Below, one piece after another: positions 14,961 to 21,339 of a DNA stretch of 21,339 bases. Position numbers and translations under genes: made by a program. Under the pieces are notes generated by a model that did no database searches, had not been told where the DNA came from, and worked only from the letters and a program-made list of their open reading frames with translations. The stretch's first letter is position 1. Each line of letters starts with the position of its first letter. The DNA lies in assembly GCA_964537075.1 (NCBI GenBank), contig CAZIBB010000014.1, forward strand, positions 1-21,339, given 5' to 3'. Source of the stretch: CAYTED01 sp964537075. Its GTDB lineage: Bacteria > Patescibacteriota > Minisyncoccia > Moranbacterales > UBA1568.

Positions 14961-14988
14961 ATTATACACAAATAAACTTACAATGCAA
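14961..14988 (-). promoter_or_regulatory. Promoter of the gmd operon
   Basis: On the reverse strand TTGCAT (14983-14988), a 16-nt spacer and a perfect TATAAT (14961-14966). It lies in the 79-nt gap between the flippase stop and the gmd start, so the six-gene operon can be transcribed independently of the flippase. Confidence 0.6.
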
Positions 14989-14996
14989 AGTGCTCC

Positions 14997-16289
14997 TTAA
15001 TTGCGCATAATAAGATTCCTTTGCAGGATAATATTCACTATGTTATTTAAGATTAAAAGAGCTATTATCCATCCAAAAGAAACTATTTCCATATATATAA
15101 GAAAGCAGTAAGCGAGTACATGAAGGAAATTAACTGCGTTAAAGCGAAGTATGTATTTTATATATATTTCTTTCGGTGATGCGGCAAACACTGAATAATA
15201 AATGATCAGGATAATCTGCAGGGTTGCTATAAGGCTAAATCCGAAGATATATTGGATATTTATTCCATAATCTTTACCAAAAAAACTCATTATCATAAAA
15301 ATAATACAGGAAATAATCAGCGCTGTGGGGGCAAATAATATTTTAAATAACCTTTCCAGTTTTAGGAGAATTGGTCTTTGAGGGACTTTGGCGATTGATG
15401 GGAAGAAGACGTTTACAAACATTTGGGTAAGCTGGGCAATCATGTTAATTGAAGCCATAAAGTAAGCAGAGTATATGCCAAGTTCTCTCACTCCTAAATA
15501 TTTAAGGATTATGAACTTGTCTAGAGAATTAAACAGTATAATTAAAACTGCTCCAGCAAAGATGATCTTCCCGTAAGATAGTTGTTTTCTTAGAGCCTCA
15601 CCGCTAAAAGACCCCAAATAAGAAAAAACGATCTTCAAATAAAAAAGAATCGCGATAAATGATGCCAGCACTAGACAGGAAACATAATAAACATATGTCT
15701 TGAAGCCAAGAAATAAAAACAAAAGGGAAAAAAAGAAAAGAACGCTAAATGCTTCCAATATTCTTACTAAAAATTGGGTTTTAAATAAATGAAGTCCCTT
15801 TATGATACTATCTAAGATTGCCTTTATAGCTAGCGCTACAGCTAAAAACACAGCAACAGATAACAATGTCAAATCAATATTAAAAAACACTGAGACATCT
15901 TTAAGGACGAAAAATGAAAAAGTTGTCAAAAAAATGACTGACGCAAGCACGAAATAGAATGCGCTTGAAATGTGTTGCTTGATTTTTTGTCTATCGGTAT
16001 TCTCAGCAATATATCTGGTTGAAACGGTGTCAAGGCTGAACAGGATCGGTATAAGAAATATTTGTGACAAAGTGAGAACCAGGCTATATTTGCCAAATTC
16101 GGTTGGTCCGATCAGTCGTCCAACTGCAATATTCACCACCATCATAACAGAAGAAGCTATTCCCCCTCCAACAAATGACCACGAGAGGTGGCTGAGGAAT
16201 GTCCGCATCTCTTCCCCCATCTCGTTCCCAAAAACCCGAAGATGAATTTTCTCAATCAATATCGATATTTTATCCTGCAAAACACTCAT
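14997..16289 (-). CDS. Wzx-type polysaccharide flippase (MATE/MOP superfamily)
   Basis: 430 residues with about twelve to fourteen hydrophobic helices, beginning with a short amphipathic N-terminus and the family-like segment WSFVGGGIASSVMMVVNIAV. IGPTEFGKYSLVLTLSQIFL after it is the classic RfbX/Wzx loop (x-x-PxE(F/Y)G). Such proteins move undecaprenyl-pyrophosphate-linked repeat units across the membrane. The frame extends to a GTG at 16343, but that codon lies next to the -10 box, so ATG 16289, preceded by a good AAGGAAA (16291-16297), was chosen. The gene is moderately AT-rich (35% GC in a sampled stretch). It has its own promoter and is flanked by the gmd operon and the AbiE module. Confidence 0.88.
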   Translation of the reverse strand: MSVLQDKISILIEKIHLRVFGNEMGEEMRTFLSHLSWSFVGGGIASSVMMVVNIAVGRLIGPTEFGKYSLVLTLSQIFLIPILFSLDTVSTRYIAENTDRQKIKQHISSAFYFVLASVIFLTTFSFFVLKDVSVFFNIDLTLLSVAVFLAVALAIKAILDSIIKGLHLFKTQFLVRILEAFSVLFFFSLLFLFLGFKTYVYYVSCLVLASFIAILFYLKIVFSYLGSFSGEALRKQLSYGKIIFAGAVLIILFNSLDKFIILKYLGVRELGIYSAYFMASINMIAQLTQMFVNVFFPSIAKVPQRPILLKLERLFKILFAPTALIISCIIFMIMSFFGKDYGINIQYIFGFSLIATLQIILIIYYSVFAASPKEIYIKYILRFNAVNFLHVLAYCFLIYMEIVSFGWIIALLILNNIVNIILQRNLIMRN

Positions 16290-16334
16290 ATTTCCTTCAA
16301 AAAAGCCAAAAACTCGAAATGTATCCGCTTGCGT

Positions 16335-16340
16335 ATTATA
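16335..16340 (-). promoter_or_regulatory. -10 box of the flippase promoter
   Basis: A perfect TATAAT on the reverse strand about 45 nt before the flippase ATG. No good -35 is seen at 16-18 nt; TAGTTT at 15 nt (16356-16361) is the nearest candidate. Confidence 0.45.
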
Positions 16341-16368
16341 CACTCTTCCTACGCCAAACTATTTGATA

Positions 16369-16401
16369 AGACTAGTAGAAATTATCAGCTGTCACTAGTC
16401 T
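16369..16401. repeat. Inverted repeat at the end of the abiE-linked gene
   Basis: AGACTAGT (16369-16376) and ACTAGTCT (16394-16401) are perfect 8-nt inverted arms around a 17-nt loop. The right arm includes the stop codon of the gene at 16395-16709. No uridine run follows on either strand, so a classical terminator is unlikely, though an attenuating hairpin or regulator site for the flippase promoter next to it is possible. Confidence 0.45.
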
Positions 16402-16709
16402 GACTTTTGCTTTTTACTTTTCAGTTTTGATTTTTTTATCTCATTGCCAATATCCTTAAGATATTTATCCGTCAGTTCTTTTAACTTTTTAAAATCAAGT
16501 TCGTAATAAATATCGCTATTGAATCGATCCGAAAAGCTGAATCTACGTCCAGCTGCTATTTCTTTACTCCATGCAGCATAAGCGTAATGGATAAACTTTT
16601 TTGTATTCTCTTCATCGCCAAATGCTGAATACCAGCCAGCCCACGCTGCCTGTCGCATCGAGCTTGATGTGAACAGAAATACCGGTTCTTTATATGGTTT
16701 TTGAGACAT
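16395..16709 (-). CDS. Hypothetical protein downstream of abiEii
   Basis: 104 residues, not recognised. It starts MSQKPYKEPVFLFTSSS, has an aromatic-rich helix-like centre (QAAWAGWYSAFGDEE and FIHYAYAAWSKEI), a segment with FSFSDRFNSDIYYELDF, and ends in a lysine-rich coil of about 25 residues. No signal peptide or membrane segment is apparent. The frame continues upstream to a TTG at 16736, only 4 nt after the toxin gene; ATG 16709 is preferred as the first standard start, but neither has a clear ribosome site. Position and direction indicate co-transcription with abiEi-abiEii, so a role with the toxin pair is possible but unproven. Confidence 0.6.
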   Translation of the reverse strand: MSQKPYKEPVFLFTSSSMRQAAWAGWYSAFGDEENTKKFIHYAYAAWSKEIAAGRRFSFSDRFNSDIYYELDFKKLKELTDKYLKDIGNEIKKSKLKSKKQKSD

Positions 16710-16739
16710 ATGAAAAATATTATTATGCCTGAACAAATT

Positions 16740-17438
16740 CTATTTTTGCAATTCATCGATGAAGAAATCCAACCGCGCCAAAAGCTCGTTTTTCAGATGT
16801 TTCTTCAACCAATCTTTTTTGCTCTTGTCAACAAGTTCGCCGATCCCCTCAAGTACCGATGTCTCTGACAGGTTCTTTTCAACGAAATTTCGCAAAGAGA
16901 GAAGATACTCCGGCATATTCTTTCCCGTTCTTTCCAAGATTATTTTTTCATTCGGCACAATACCTTTTCCCAATAGGAAATAAATATCATAAAAGTCCCT
17001 ATTTGCCGTCCGCTTTCGCTCTGTTGCGGCTACCAGTTTGTTTGCAAAAGCATCCTCCAGTTTCACCGTCGAAACATCTGTTCCATAAAAACTCCTGGTT
17101 TCATACGAATTCTCCCCTGTCAATCGCTTGGATATTTCCACTTTTACGCCATGCTCTCCCTCGCCATAGCTCAACAGAAAATACAGCGTTCGCAGCTTAT
17201 CCGCTTCATCTTTTATTTTTCCATACTTCTGAAGGATTTCTCTTGTCTTTGCATACACCAAATCTTTTTTCGAGGTGTCCAACAGATCAAAGTCGAGATC
17301 GACTGAAAAACGATCAAGTTCATAAAAGAAATATAGCATAGTACCGCCCTTGAAACCGATATAACCTCCGATGGGCGACTGATAGATATCCTTGATGATA
17401 TTGAAAAGTACCTGCCTGTGTCTATCCGTATTCAACAT
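16740..17438 (-). CDS. abiEii: AbiEii-type nucleotidyltransferase toxin
   Basis: 232 residues of the AbiEii/AbiGii (DUF1814) nucleotidyltransferase family. GFKGGTMLYFFYELDRFSVD (28-47) supplies GGT (31-33), R43 and S45, with the metal-binding D47 and D49 in VDLDFD. KLEDAFANKLVAA (126-138) and NRDFYDIYFLL (146-156) with R147, D148 and D151 form the second conserved block. Such toxins transfer nucleotides to a cellular target and stop growth, commonly as phage defence; the target here is unknown. All catalytic motifs are present, so the toxin is probably active. It begins 4 nt after the antitoxin stop codon, the usual type IV toxin-antitoxin order. Confidence 0.88.
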   Translation of the reverse strand: MLNTDRHRQVLFNIIKDIYQSPIGGYIGFKGGTMLYFFYELDRFSVDLDFDLLDTSKKDLVYAKTREILQKYGKIKDEADKLRTLYFLLSYGEGEHGVKVEISKRLTGENSYETRSFYGTDVSTVKLEDAFANKLVAATERKRTANRDFYDIYFLLGKGIVPNEKIILERTGKNMPEYLLSLRNFVEKNLSETSVLEGIGELVDKSKKDWLKKHLKNELLARLDFFIDELQK

Positions 17439-17442
17439 ATTT

Positions 17443-18009
17443 TTATTTGTTATTTCGTATCAGCTCTTCAACTTCCTTTTCAACACGGGTATTCTCATAA
17501 ATTTTTGAAAGAGCCACAAGTTTTTTCATATCCAAACCGCGAAGATTGTCAAAATAATATCGGGGAGAAAGATAGATGCGATCGCACACGGCTCGCTCCG
17601 CTGTCGCAACAACCGCCTGTCCGACAGAAACAATACCCAATGGATTCGAAAGCACTGACTCCTTCACCTTGCAATACTGGAATGACTTGTCGGCGACCTG
17701 TTTCAGCATCGTGTTATCTGAAACAGAGAAGATGGTAGATCCATAATCCTGAAAGATGACATTATTTTTCTGCAAAACCGTCTCCATGCTCACGTACGAC
17801 GGAGATCGTAATTTGTTGGCAAGCTCAAACACATCATATGACTCGCGCAACGCGTACAAACCGCGACGGATTCTCAGGATAGCTCCACGCCGAAACAGCC
17901 GGCTCGCAACCACCTTCAGATAATTCTTGTCTTCGATTTTCCATATTTTCCCTAAATCTTCGAGAGAAAAAACAGTTTTTTTACTGGCTATGAGTTGTTT
18001 CAAATACAT
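17443..18009 (-). CDS. abiEi: AbiEi-type antitoxin / transcriptional regulator
   Basis: 188 residues. Residues about 10-55 form a winged helix-turn-helix (FSLEDLGKIW, then VASRLFRRGAILRIRRGLYA). The antitoxin domain follows with SYVSMETVLQ (71-80), ATAERAVCDRIYL (135-147) and YFDNLRGLDMKKL (152-164), all characteristic of AbiEi. In studied systems AbiEi neutralises AbiEii and represses the operon by binding inverted repeats near the promoter. A perfect 8-4-8 palindrome lies 16 nt before this start (18025-18044), downstream of a good promoter, which fits autoregulation. The start has no clear Shine-Dalgarno motif. Confidence 0.87.
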   Translation of the reverse strand: MYLKQLIASKKTVFSLEDLGKIWKIEDKNYLKVVASRLFRRGAILRIRRGLYALRESYDVFELANKLRSPSYVSMETVLQKNNVIFQDYGSTIFSVSDNTMLKQVADKSFQYCKVKESVLSNPLGIVSVGQAVVATAERAVCDRIYLSPRYYFDNLRGLDMKKLVALSKIYENTRVEKEVEELIRNNK

Positions 18010-18024
18010 ACTTTATCATTTATT

Positions 18025-18044
18025 AGTAATCATATTTGATTACT
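18025..18044. promoter_or_regulatory. Probable AbiEi operator (perfect palindrome)
   Basis: AGTAATCA (18025-18032) and TGATTACT (18037-18044) are perfect inverted 8-mers with a 4-nt centre. The site lies between the predicted abiEi transcript start (about 18048) and the ATG, a position where a bound dimer would block transcription. Confidence 0.6.
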
Positions 18045-18054
18045 TTATAGTGAC

Positions 18055-18083
18055 ATTCTACACTATCTCCGAAAAATATGCAA
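18055..18083 (-). promoter_or_regulatory. Promoter of the abiE operon
   Basis: On the reverse strand TTGCAT (18078-18083), a 17-nt spacer and TAGAAT (18055-18060, one mismatch to TATAAT). The -35 hexamer is the same TTGCAT seen at the gmd promoter. Confidence 0.55.
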
Positions 18084-18092
18084 AATAATCAC

Positions 18093-18128
18093 AAAGGGTA
18101 TACTGTTTCTGGCAAGAAACAACCCTTT
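18093..18128. repeat. Long bulged inverted repeat in the abiEi/DUF2142 divergent region
   Basis: Inner arms TGTTTCT (18104-18110) and AGAAACA (18115-18121) surround a GGCA loop; outer arms AAAGGGT (18093-18099) and ACCCTTT (18122-18128) pair beyond a 4-nt bulge (18100-18103) on one side. That gives 14 base pairs in total with no mismatch. It lies between two divergent promoters, so it is not an obvious terminator for either gene. Confidence 0.7.
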
Positions 18129-18143
18129 CAACTATTTTTATAG

Positions 18144-18149
18144 TATACT
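18144..18149 (+). promoter_or_regulatory. -10 box directly before the DUF2142 start
   Basis: TATACT at 18144-18149 would place transcription start at about 18156, the A of the start codon, suggesting a leaderless mRNA. A second TATACT lies at 18099-18104 inside the long inverted repeat. Neither has a clear -35 box. Confidence 0.4.
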
Positions 18150-18155
18150 ATCTTT

Positions 18156-19401
18156 ATGGACCTGAATCAAACTTTCCTCATACTCAAAAAGCCTCTCTTC
18201 TGGCTCTCGGTGTTACTATTCGTCTTTATCATAAAAGGCGTTATTTTGAGTATCCTTTTCCCATTTTTTCAGGGGCCGGATGAACAAATCCACTATGCCA
18301 CCATCCAACATCTTGCCGAACCGACAGAAAAAAGTTGGCCGATAATAAAATCAGAAAAAAGAGCCGCTATCGGCTCTGATATATCAACCTTTAGATTCTC
18401 GGAAGAAACAATCCGCGGAGCCCAAGCAACCCAGTTCGATGAAGTGAAGTTCCAAAATGAAAATACTCAAGAATTTTCCCGATCTGCCCTTGGACTCAAT
18501 GAAAACGAGATTATTAAAAATAACTGGAAAAGATACGTCGATGTTTACCCGAGCAATACTTCCGGCACCGTATCAATTTACTATTTCCTCGGAACAAAAA
18601 TCGAGCAAGCACTGGTACATCAATCTATTTTGACACGCTTGTTCTCGATCCGTGTCCTGTCGGTCATACTAGGGGCATTCGTCGTATGGCTCGCGTATCT
18701 CACCTCGCGAAAAGTTGGCTTGTCAGAACACCAGAGCCTCATCGTTGCTACCCTTGTCGTCTTTCAGCCGATGTTCTCGGCTTCTGCATCTCAGGTGAAC
18801 ATTGATATCGCGCTCATTCTCGCATTTTCAGTATATATTTATATATCCGTCTGGATGCTCCGCGATGGTATGAATTGGAAAAATCTTGTTTTGCTTCCTC
18901 TCTCCCTCATCCTCGCTTTTTACTCGAAAGGGCCTGGTGTCATCCTGTTCGCTCTCACTCCGTTCATTATCGGCTTTCTCATTTATAAACGGTTCGATAT
19001 TTCTCCGAAAAAATTCATCATGGGAACGATCGTTTCAATATTCGTGATTGCTGCTCTCATTTTTCTTTTCGTTCCGAAAAGCTACCTCATCGGAATCACG
19101 AATTTTTCTGCCGCTTCACAATTCGATTCTCCAATCGAATCCCTGACAAAGTATGCTGACAAAACTCTCGGTACAGGAGCCCTTTTCCGCACAGAAACCT
19201 CTTATTGGGGACACTTCGGCTGGCTAGATACCAAGGTGTCCGATGTCGCCATCGATATCATCTGGACAATCGAGGTGATGGCCTTATTGGGAGTAATTCT
19301 GTACCTTGTTTCCAAAAGAATGGTTAGTTATCTGCCGGAGAAAAAATATGTCATTTTTTTCATCGGTATCATCTTGGCGCTTCAGCTCGCTATCCGTTTC
19401 T
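18156..19401 (+). CDS. DUF2142 polytopic membrane protein (3' end lost in scaffold gap)
   Basis: At least 415 residues before the gap. The first membrane helix (about 14-38) is followed by FQGPDEQIHYATIQHLAEP (38-56), the DUF2142 signature with D42, E43 and H46 in the first outer loop, reminiscent of the acidic catalytic loop of GT-C enzymes. About eight further hydrophobic segments follow, with an outer loop carrying YWGHFGWLDTKV. DUF2142 proteins are common beside O-antigen and teichoic-acid type genes and are thought to act in cell-envelope polysaccharide assembly. The frame appears open to 19535, but sequence after the Ns is a repeat tract and should not be read as part of the protein. 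Family usual length is about 450-550 residues. Confidence 0.82.
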
Positions 19402-19501
19402 NNNNNNNNNNNNNNNNNNNNNNNNNNNNNNNNNNNNNNNNNNNNNNNNNNNNNNNNNNNNNNNNNNNNNNNNNNNNNNNNNNNNNNNNNNNNNNNNNNN
19501 N
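19402..19501. other. Scaffold gap, 100 N placeholder
   Basis: Exactly 100 Ns, immediately followed by a 7-nt tandem repeat tract. The 3' end of the DUF2142 gene lies in this gap. Confidence 0.97.
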
Positions 19502-19508
19502 TGAGACG

Positions 19509-19543
19509 GTATCAAGTATCAAGTATTATGTATAACGTATGAA
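19509..19543 (+). repeat. Five-unit 7-nt tandem tract containing a start codon
   Basis: Units begin at 19509, 19516, 19523, 19530 and 19537 with consensus GTATNAN; the first two are identical (GTATCAA). The fifth unit, GTATGAA, contains the ATG (19539-19541) of the next gene. The tract may extend leftward into the gap. Confidence 0.85.
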
Positions 19544-20252
19544 GACACCCATCAGATTTCTCAGAAAGCAAGCCATGAAGATTCTTGGTGCGTTTTTCGT
19601 GGGCGGACTCTTATGGATTTTTGGTTCATTCTTTGCTAATTTGAGCTTCCCCGACTCAAGCTACCGTTTTCTTGGCTCTACCAAACAGGCCAAACTTGAC
19701 TCCGGAAAACCCATAACCCAAATTTTTACCGGCGAAGAAAACAACCTTAATCAGATAAAAATCATCATTGGTGACCTTGACCTTCAGCCAATGGAGAAGA
19801 TCGTTTTAGAGCTCGCTGAGGCCTCCTGTGAGACGACTTTAGCGCGCGATACCCTTACCTTTCTTACTCCCAAGCCACATATCTACTATCATTTCAATTT
19901 CTCCCCTCTTCCGGATTCGGCTGGACAAACCTATTGTTTCAAAGTGACATACTTCTCCCCTTTTGACCGCGGCAGCGATCGTCCCTATCTCGGTGCGAGC
20001 GAGGGAGAGCAATTCGCAGGCTGGTCATATACCAACGAGGGGAATAACCGCACATACGAGAATAGGACGCTTCAGATGCGTCCCAGCTATGGCTCTGGGA
20101 ACTTCCTCGGCGACCTTGGCCGGCTCAATGACCGTATATCGCAGTATAAACCGGCATTCCTCAAAGGACCCGTTCTGACACTCATTTTCTGCGCTTTTAT
20201 TGTCAGTACCATCCTGCTCCTCTGGCTACTGGTTTTCAAGAAAGAAGATTGA
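19539..20252 (+). CDS. Two-TM membrane-anchored ectodomain protein, function unknown
   Basis: 237 residues: a basic N-terminus, a membrane helix at about 15-34, a predicted beta-rich outer domain (35-210) and a second helix at 211-233 with a KKED tail. Cys97 and Cys133 in the outer domain could form a disulfide. Aromatic and glycine-rich segments (FSPFDRGSDRPYLGAS and GWSYTNEGNNRTYENR) suggest a carbohydrate-binding-like sandwich, but I recognise no family. It follows the DUF2142 gene and is probably its functional partner in the envelope. An in-frame ATG at 19575 (residue 13, directly before the first helix) is an alternative start; 19539 was kept because it is encoded in the repeat unit and retains positive residues before the helix. 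Confidence 0.72.
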   Translation: MKTPIRFLRKQAMKILGAFFVGGLLWIFGSFFANLSFPDSSYRFLGSTKQAKLDSGKPITQIFTGEENNLNQIKIIIGDLDLQPMEKIVLELAEASCETTLARDTLTFLTPKPHIYYHFNFSPLPDSAGQTYCFKVTYFSPFDRGSDRPYLGASEGEQFAGWSYTNEGNNRTYENRTLQMRPSYGSGNFLGDLGRLNDRISQYKPAFLKGPVLTLIFCAFIVSTILLLWLLVFKKED

Positions 20253-20324
20253 TCGGGAACAAAAAAACTCTCAACATAAAACCACTCTAGATCGGAGCGA
20301 TTTTAGCTTTTATCTGAAATATAT

Positions 20325-21299
20325 TTATACTTCGAGATTTTTCCGGTACCAATCCATCGTTTTCTTCAGTCCCTCGCTGATGCTGTTTGACGGTTCATAT
20401 CCGAGAAGCTTCTTGGCAAGGGTAATATCAGCGTAAGAATCCTGAATATCACCTTTTCTCGCTTCACCAAAAACTATTTTTGAATGTGATCCTGTCGCAC
20501 TGATGATGTTTTCCGCCAGGGTCGTGATATCTATTCTGCCTGAATACCCGATATTAAAACCTTTACCAAATGCTTCGGTATTTTCACATTCCAGTGCCAG
20601 AATATTAGCACTGACGACGTCGTCGATATAGGTGAAGTCTCGTGTCTGCTTGCCATCCCCGTTTATGGGTAAGTCTTCGTTGCGCAAGGCTTTGGCAATC
20701 CACCGGGGAATCACTGCGGCATAGTCACCATTGGGATCCTGACGTCTACCGTAGACATTGAAGTACCGGAGACCGATAGTCTTGAGTCCATAGAGCTCAA
20801 AAAATGCCTTACAATACATTTCTTTAGCGACTTTGGTTATCGCGTACGGGGAAAGCGGGTTATAAGGCATTGTTTCGACTTTTGGAAGAATCGGCGTATT
20901 GCCATAGACAGCGGATGAAATGGCACAGACTACCTTCTCGATGTTATTCTCCTTGGCAGACCAGAGGATATTAATCGTGCCATTCACATTGATGTCATTG
21001 GTCAACAGAGGATCTTCTACACTCTTCGGCACGCTCCCTCTCGCCGCCTGATGAGTAATATGACTTATGCGGTGTTCCTTGATAATCCTGTCTACTTCCG
21101 CAAAATTTCTGACATCTGCCCAAATAAATATAAAATTGTCTTTTTCTTCCAGATGTTCAATATTTTTCCGGTAGCCTGTCATCAAATTATCTATCCCAAC
21201 AACGTTCCAACCATCATTGACCAGTTGCTCACAGATATTGGATCCGATGAATCCGGCGCACCCCGTAACTAATACATTTCTTTTGACATTGTGAGACAT
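20325..21299 (-). CDS. NAD-dependent UDP-sugar 4-epimerase, WbpP-like
   Basis: A 324-residue extended SDR enzyme. GxxGxxG is at 13-19 (GCAGFIG), D37 in GIDNLMTG binds the NAD ribose, HQAARGSVPKSVEDP (83-97) and SSAVYG (128-133) follow, and the catalytic pair is Tyr152/Lys156 in YAITK. LRYFNVYGRRQDPNGDYAAV (177-196) and INGDGKQTRDFTYIDD (212-227) closely resemble WbpP, the UDP-GlcNAc/UDP-GalNAc 4-epimerase of Pseudomonas O-antigen synthesis. The role is to supply UDP-GalNAc-type sugars to the glycan. The gene is convergent with the 19539 gene, 72 nt away, with no obvious terminator between. The upstream 40 nt contain no clear ribosome site. Confidence 0.87.
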   Translation of the reverse strand: MSHNVKRNVLVTGCAGFIGSNICEQLVNDGWNVVGIDNLMTGYRKNIEHLEEKDNFIFIWADVRNFAEVDRIIKEHRISHITHQAARGSVPKSVEDPLLTNDINVNGTINILWSAKENNIEKVVCAISSAVYGNTPILPKVETMPYNPLSPYAITKVAKEMYCKAFFELYGLKTIGLRYFNVYGRRQDPNGDYAAVIPRWIAKALRNEDLPINGDGKQTRDFTYIDDVVSANILALECENTEAFGKGFNIGYSGRIDITTLAENIISATGSHSKIVFGEARKGDIQDSYADITLAKKLLGYEPSNSISEGLKKTMDWYRKNLEV

Positions 21300-21339
21300 A
21301 GTTTTTTTATTACTTTTCTGAAGCGAGAGAAATGAAAAC

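Noticed and set aside
19502..19535. Continuation of the DUF2142 frame after the N gap
   Set aside because: The gap length is unknown, so the frame is arbitrary, and the sequence is a 7-nt repeat tract rather than protein-like.
20288..20300. AGATCGGAGCG resembling a sequencing adapter
   Set aside because: It lacks the AAG of the adapter core and the sequence on both sides continues normally, so contamination is unlikely.
20253..20324. Possible terminator between the convergent genes
   Set aside because: Only 3-bp stems could be found and no T-run follows them on either strand.
1..21339. Alternative genetic code with UGA as glycine
   Set aside because: TGA serves as the stop in several well-bounded genes, including an ATGA overlap at 12838-12841, and no in-frame TGA is needed in any gene.
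1..21339. CRISPR array, tRNA, rRNA or insertion sequence
   Set aside because: No spaced identical direct repeats, cloverleaf-like sequence, rRNA-like segment or transposase frame was seen; the tandem tracts have 7-nt units and no spacers.

Overview
The window looks like a scaffold from a Candidate Phyla Radiation (Patescibacteria, Parcubacteria/Moranbacteria-like) genome. The basis is the mix of families (GT2 plus DUF2304, DUF2142, WbpP-like epimerase, AbiE pair), short intergenic gaps, few Shine-Dalgarno motifs, and two 100-N scaffold gaps typical of metagenome assembly. TGA ends several genes (for example at 1660, 7252, 12838 and 20252), so the UGA=Gly code of Gracilibacteria/Absconditabacteria does not apply. 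The lineage call is an inference from gene content, not from a marker gene.

Layout. 1-53 (-) is the N-terminus of a GT2 glycosyltransferase, divergent from everything to its right. 194-9565 (+) is a surface-glycan block: two GT2 enzymes, a DUF2304 membrane protein, a large GT-C-like membrane protein, a GT4 enzyme, an AsnB-type amidotransferase broken by a scaffold gap, a GIY-YIG mini-protein, a methyltransferase and a second GT4 enzyme. 9562-14917 (-) is a tightly packed six-gene operon reading gmd, C-methyltransferase, cupin, DegT aminotransferase, GT-B glycosyltransferase, methyltransferase; it appears to make and transfer a GDP-linked branched amino-deoxy sugar. 14997-16289 (-) is a Wzx-type flippase. 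16395-18009 (-) is an AbiEi/AbiEii antitoxin-toxin pair with a third small gene of unknown function. 18156-20252 (+) holds a DUF2142 membrane protein (cut by the second gap) and a two-TM ectodomain protein. 20325-21299 (-) is a WbpP-like UDP-GlcNAc 4-epimerase.

How the genes fit together. Nucleotide sugars are made in the cytoplasm (Gmd branch and WbpP-like branch), assembled by GT2/GT4 enzymes, modified by the AsnB-like enzyme and methyltransferases, flipped by the Wzx-like protein, and probably extended or modified outside by the GT-C-like and DUF2142 proteins. This is inferred from family roles and neighbourhood.

The most unusual signals are not genes. Short intergenic tracts built from degenerate 7-nt units run straight into start codons at 943-991, 1678-1705 and 19509-19543, with a looser 7-9 nt version at 5323-5374. 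Two short palindromic repeats lie in frame inside glycosyltransferase genes (8718-8744 and 10555-10576). GC content falls sharply near 9360 inside a GT4 gene, and a perfect palindrome sits just downstream of the abiE promoter. No intergenic stretch exceeds about 150 bases; the largest are 54-193 and 18010-18155, both divergent promoter regions. I see no tRNA, rRNA, CRISPR array, transposase or convincing intrinsic terminator.
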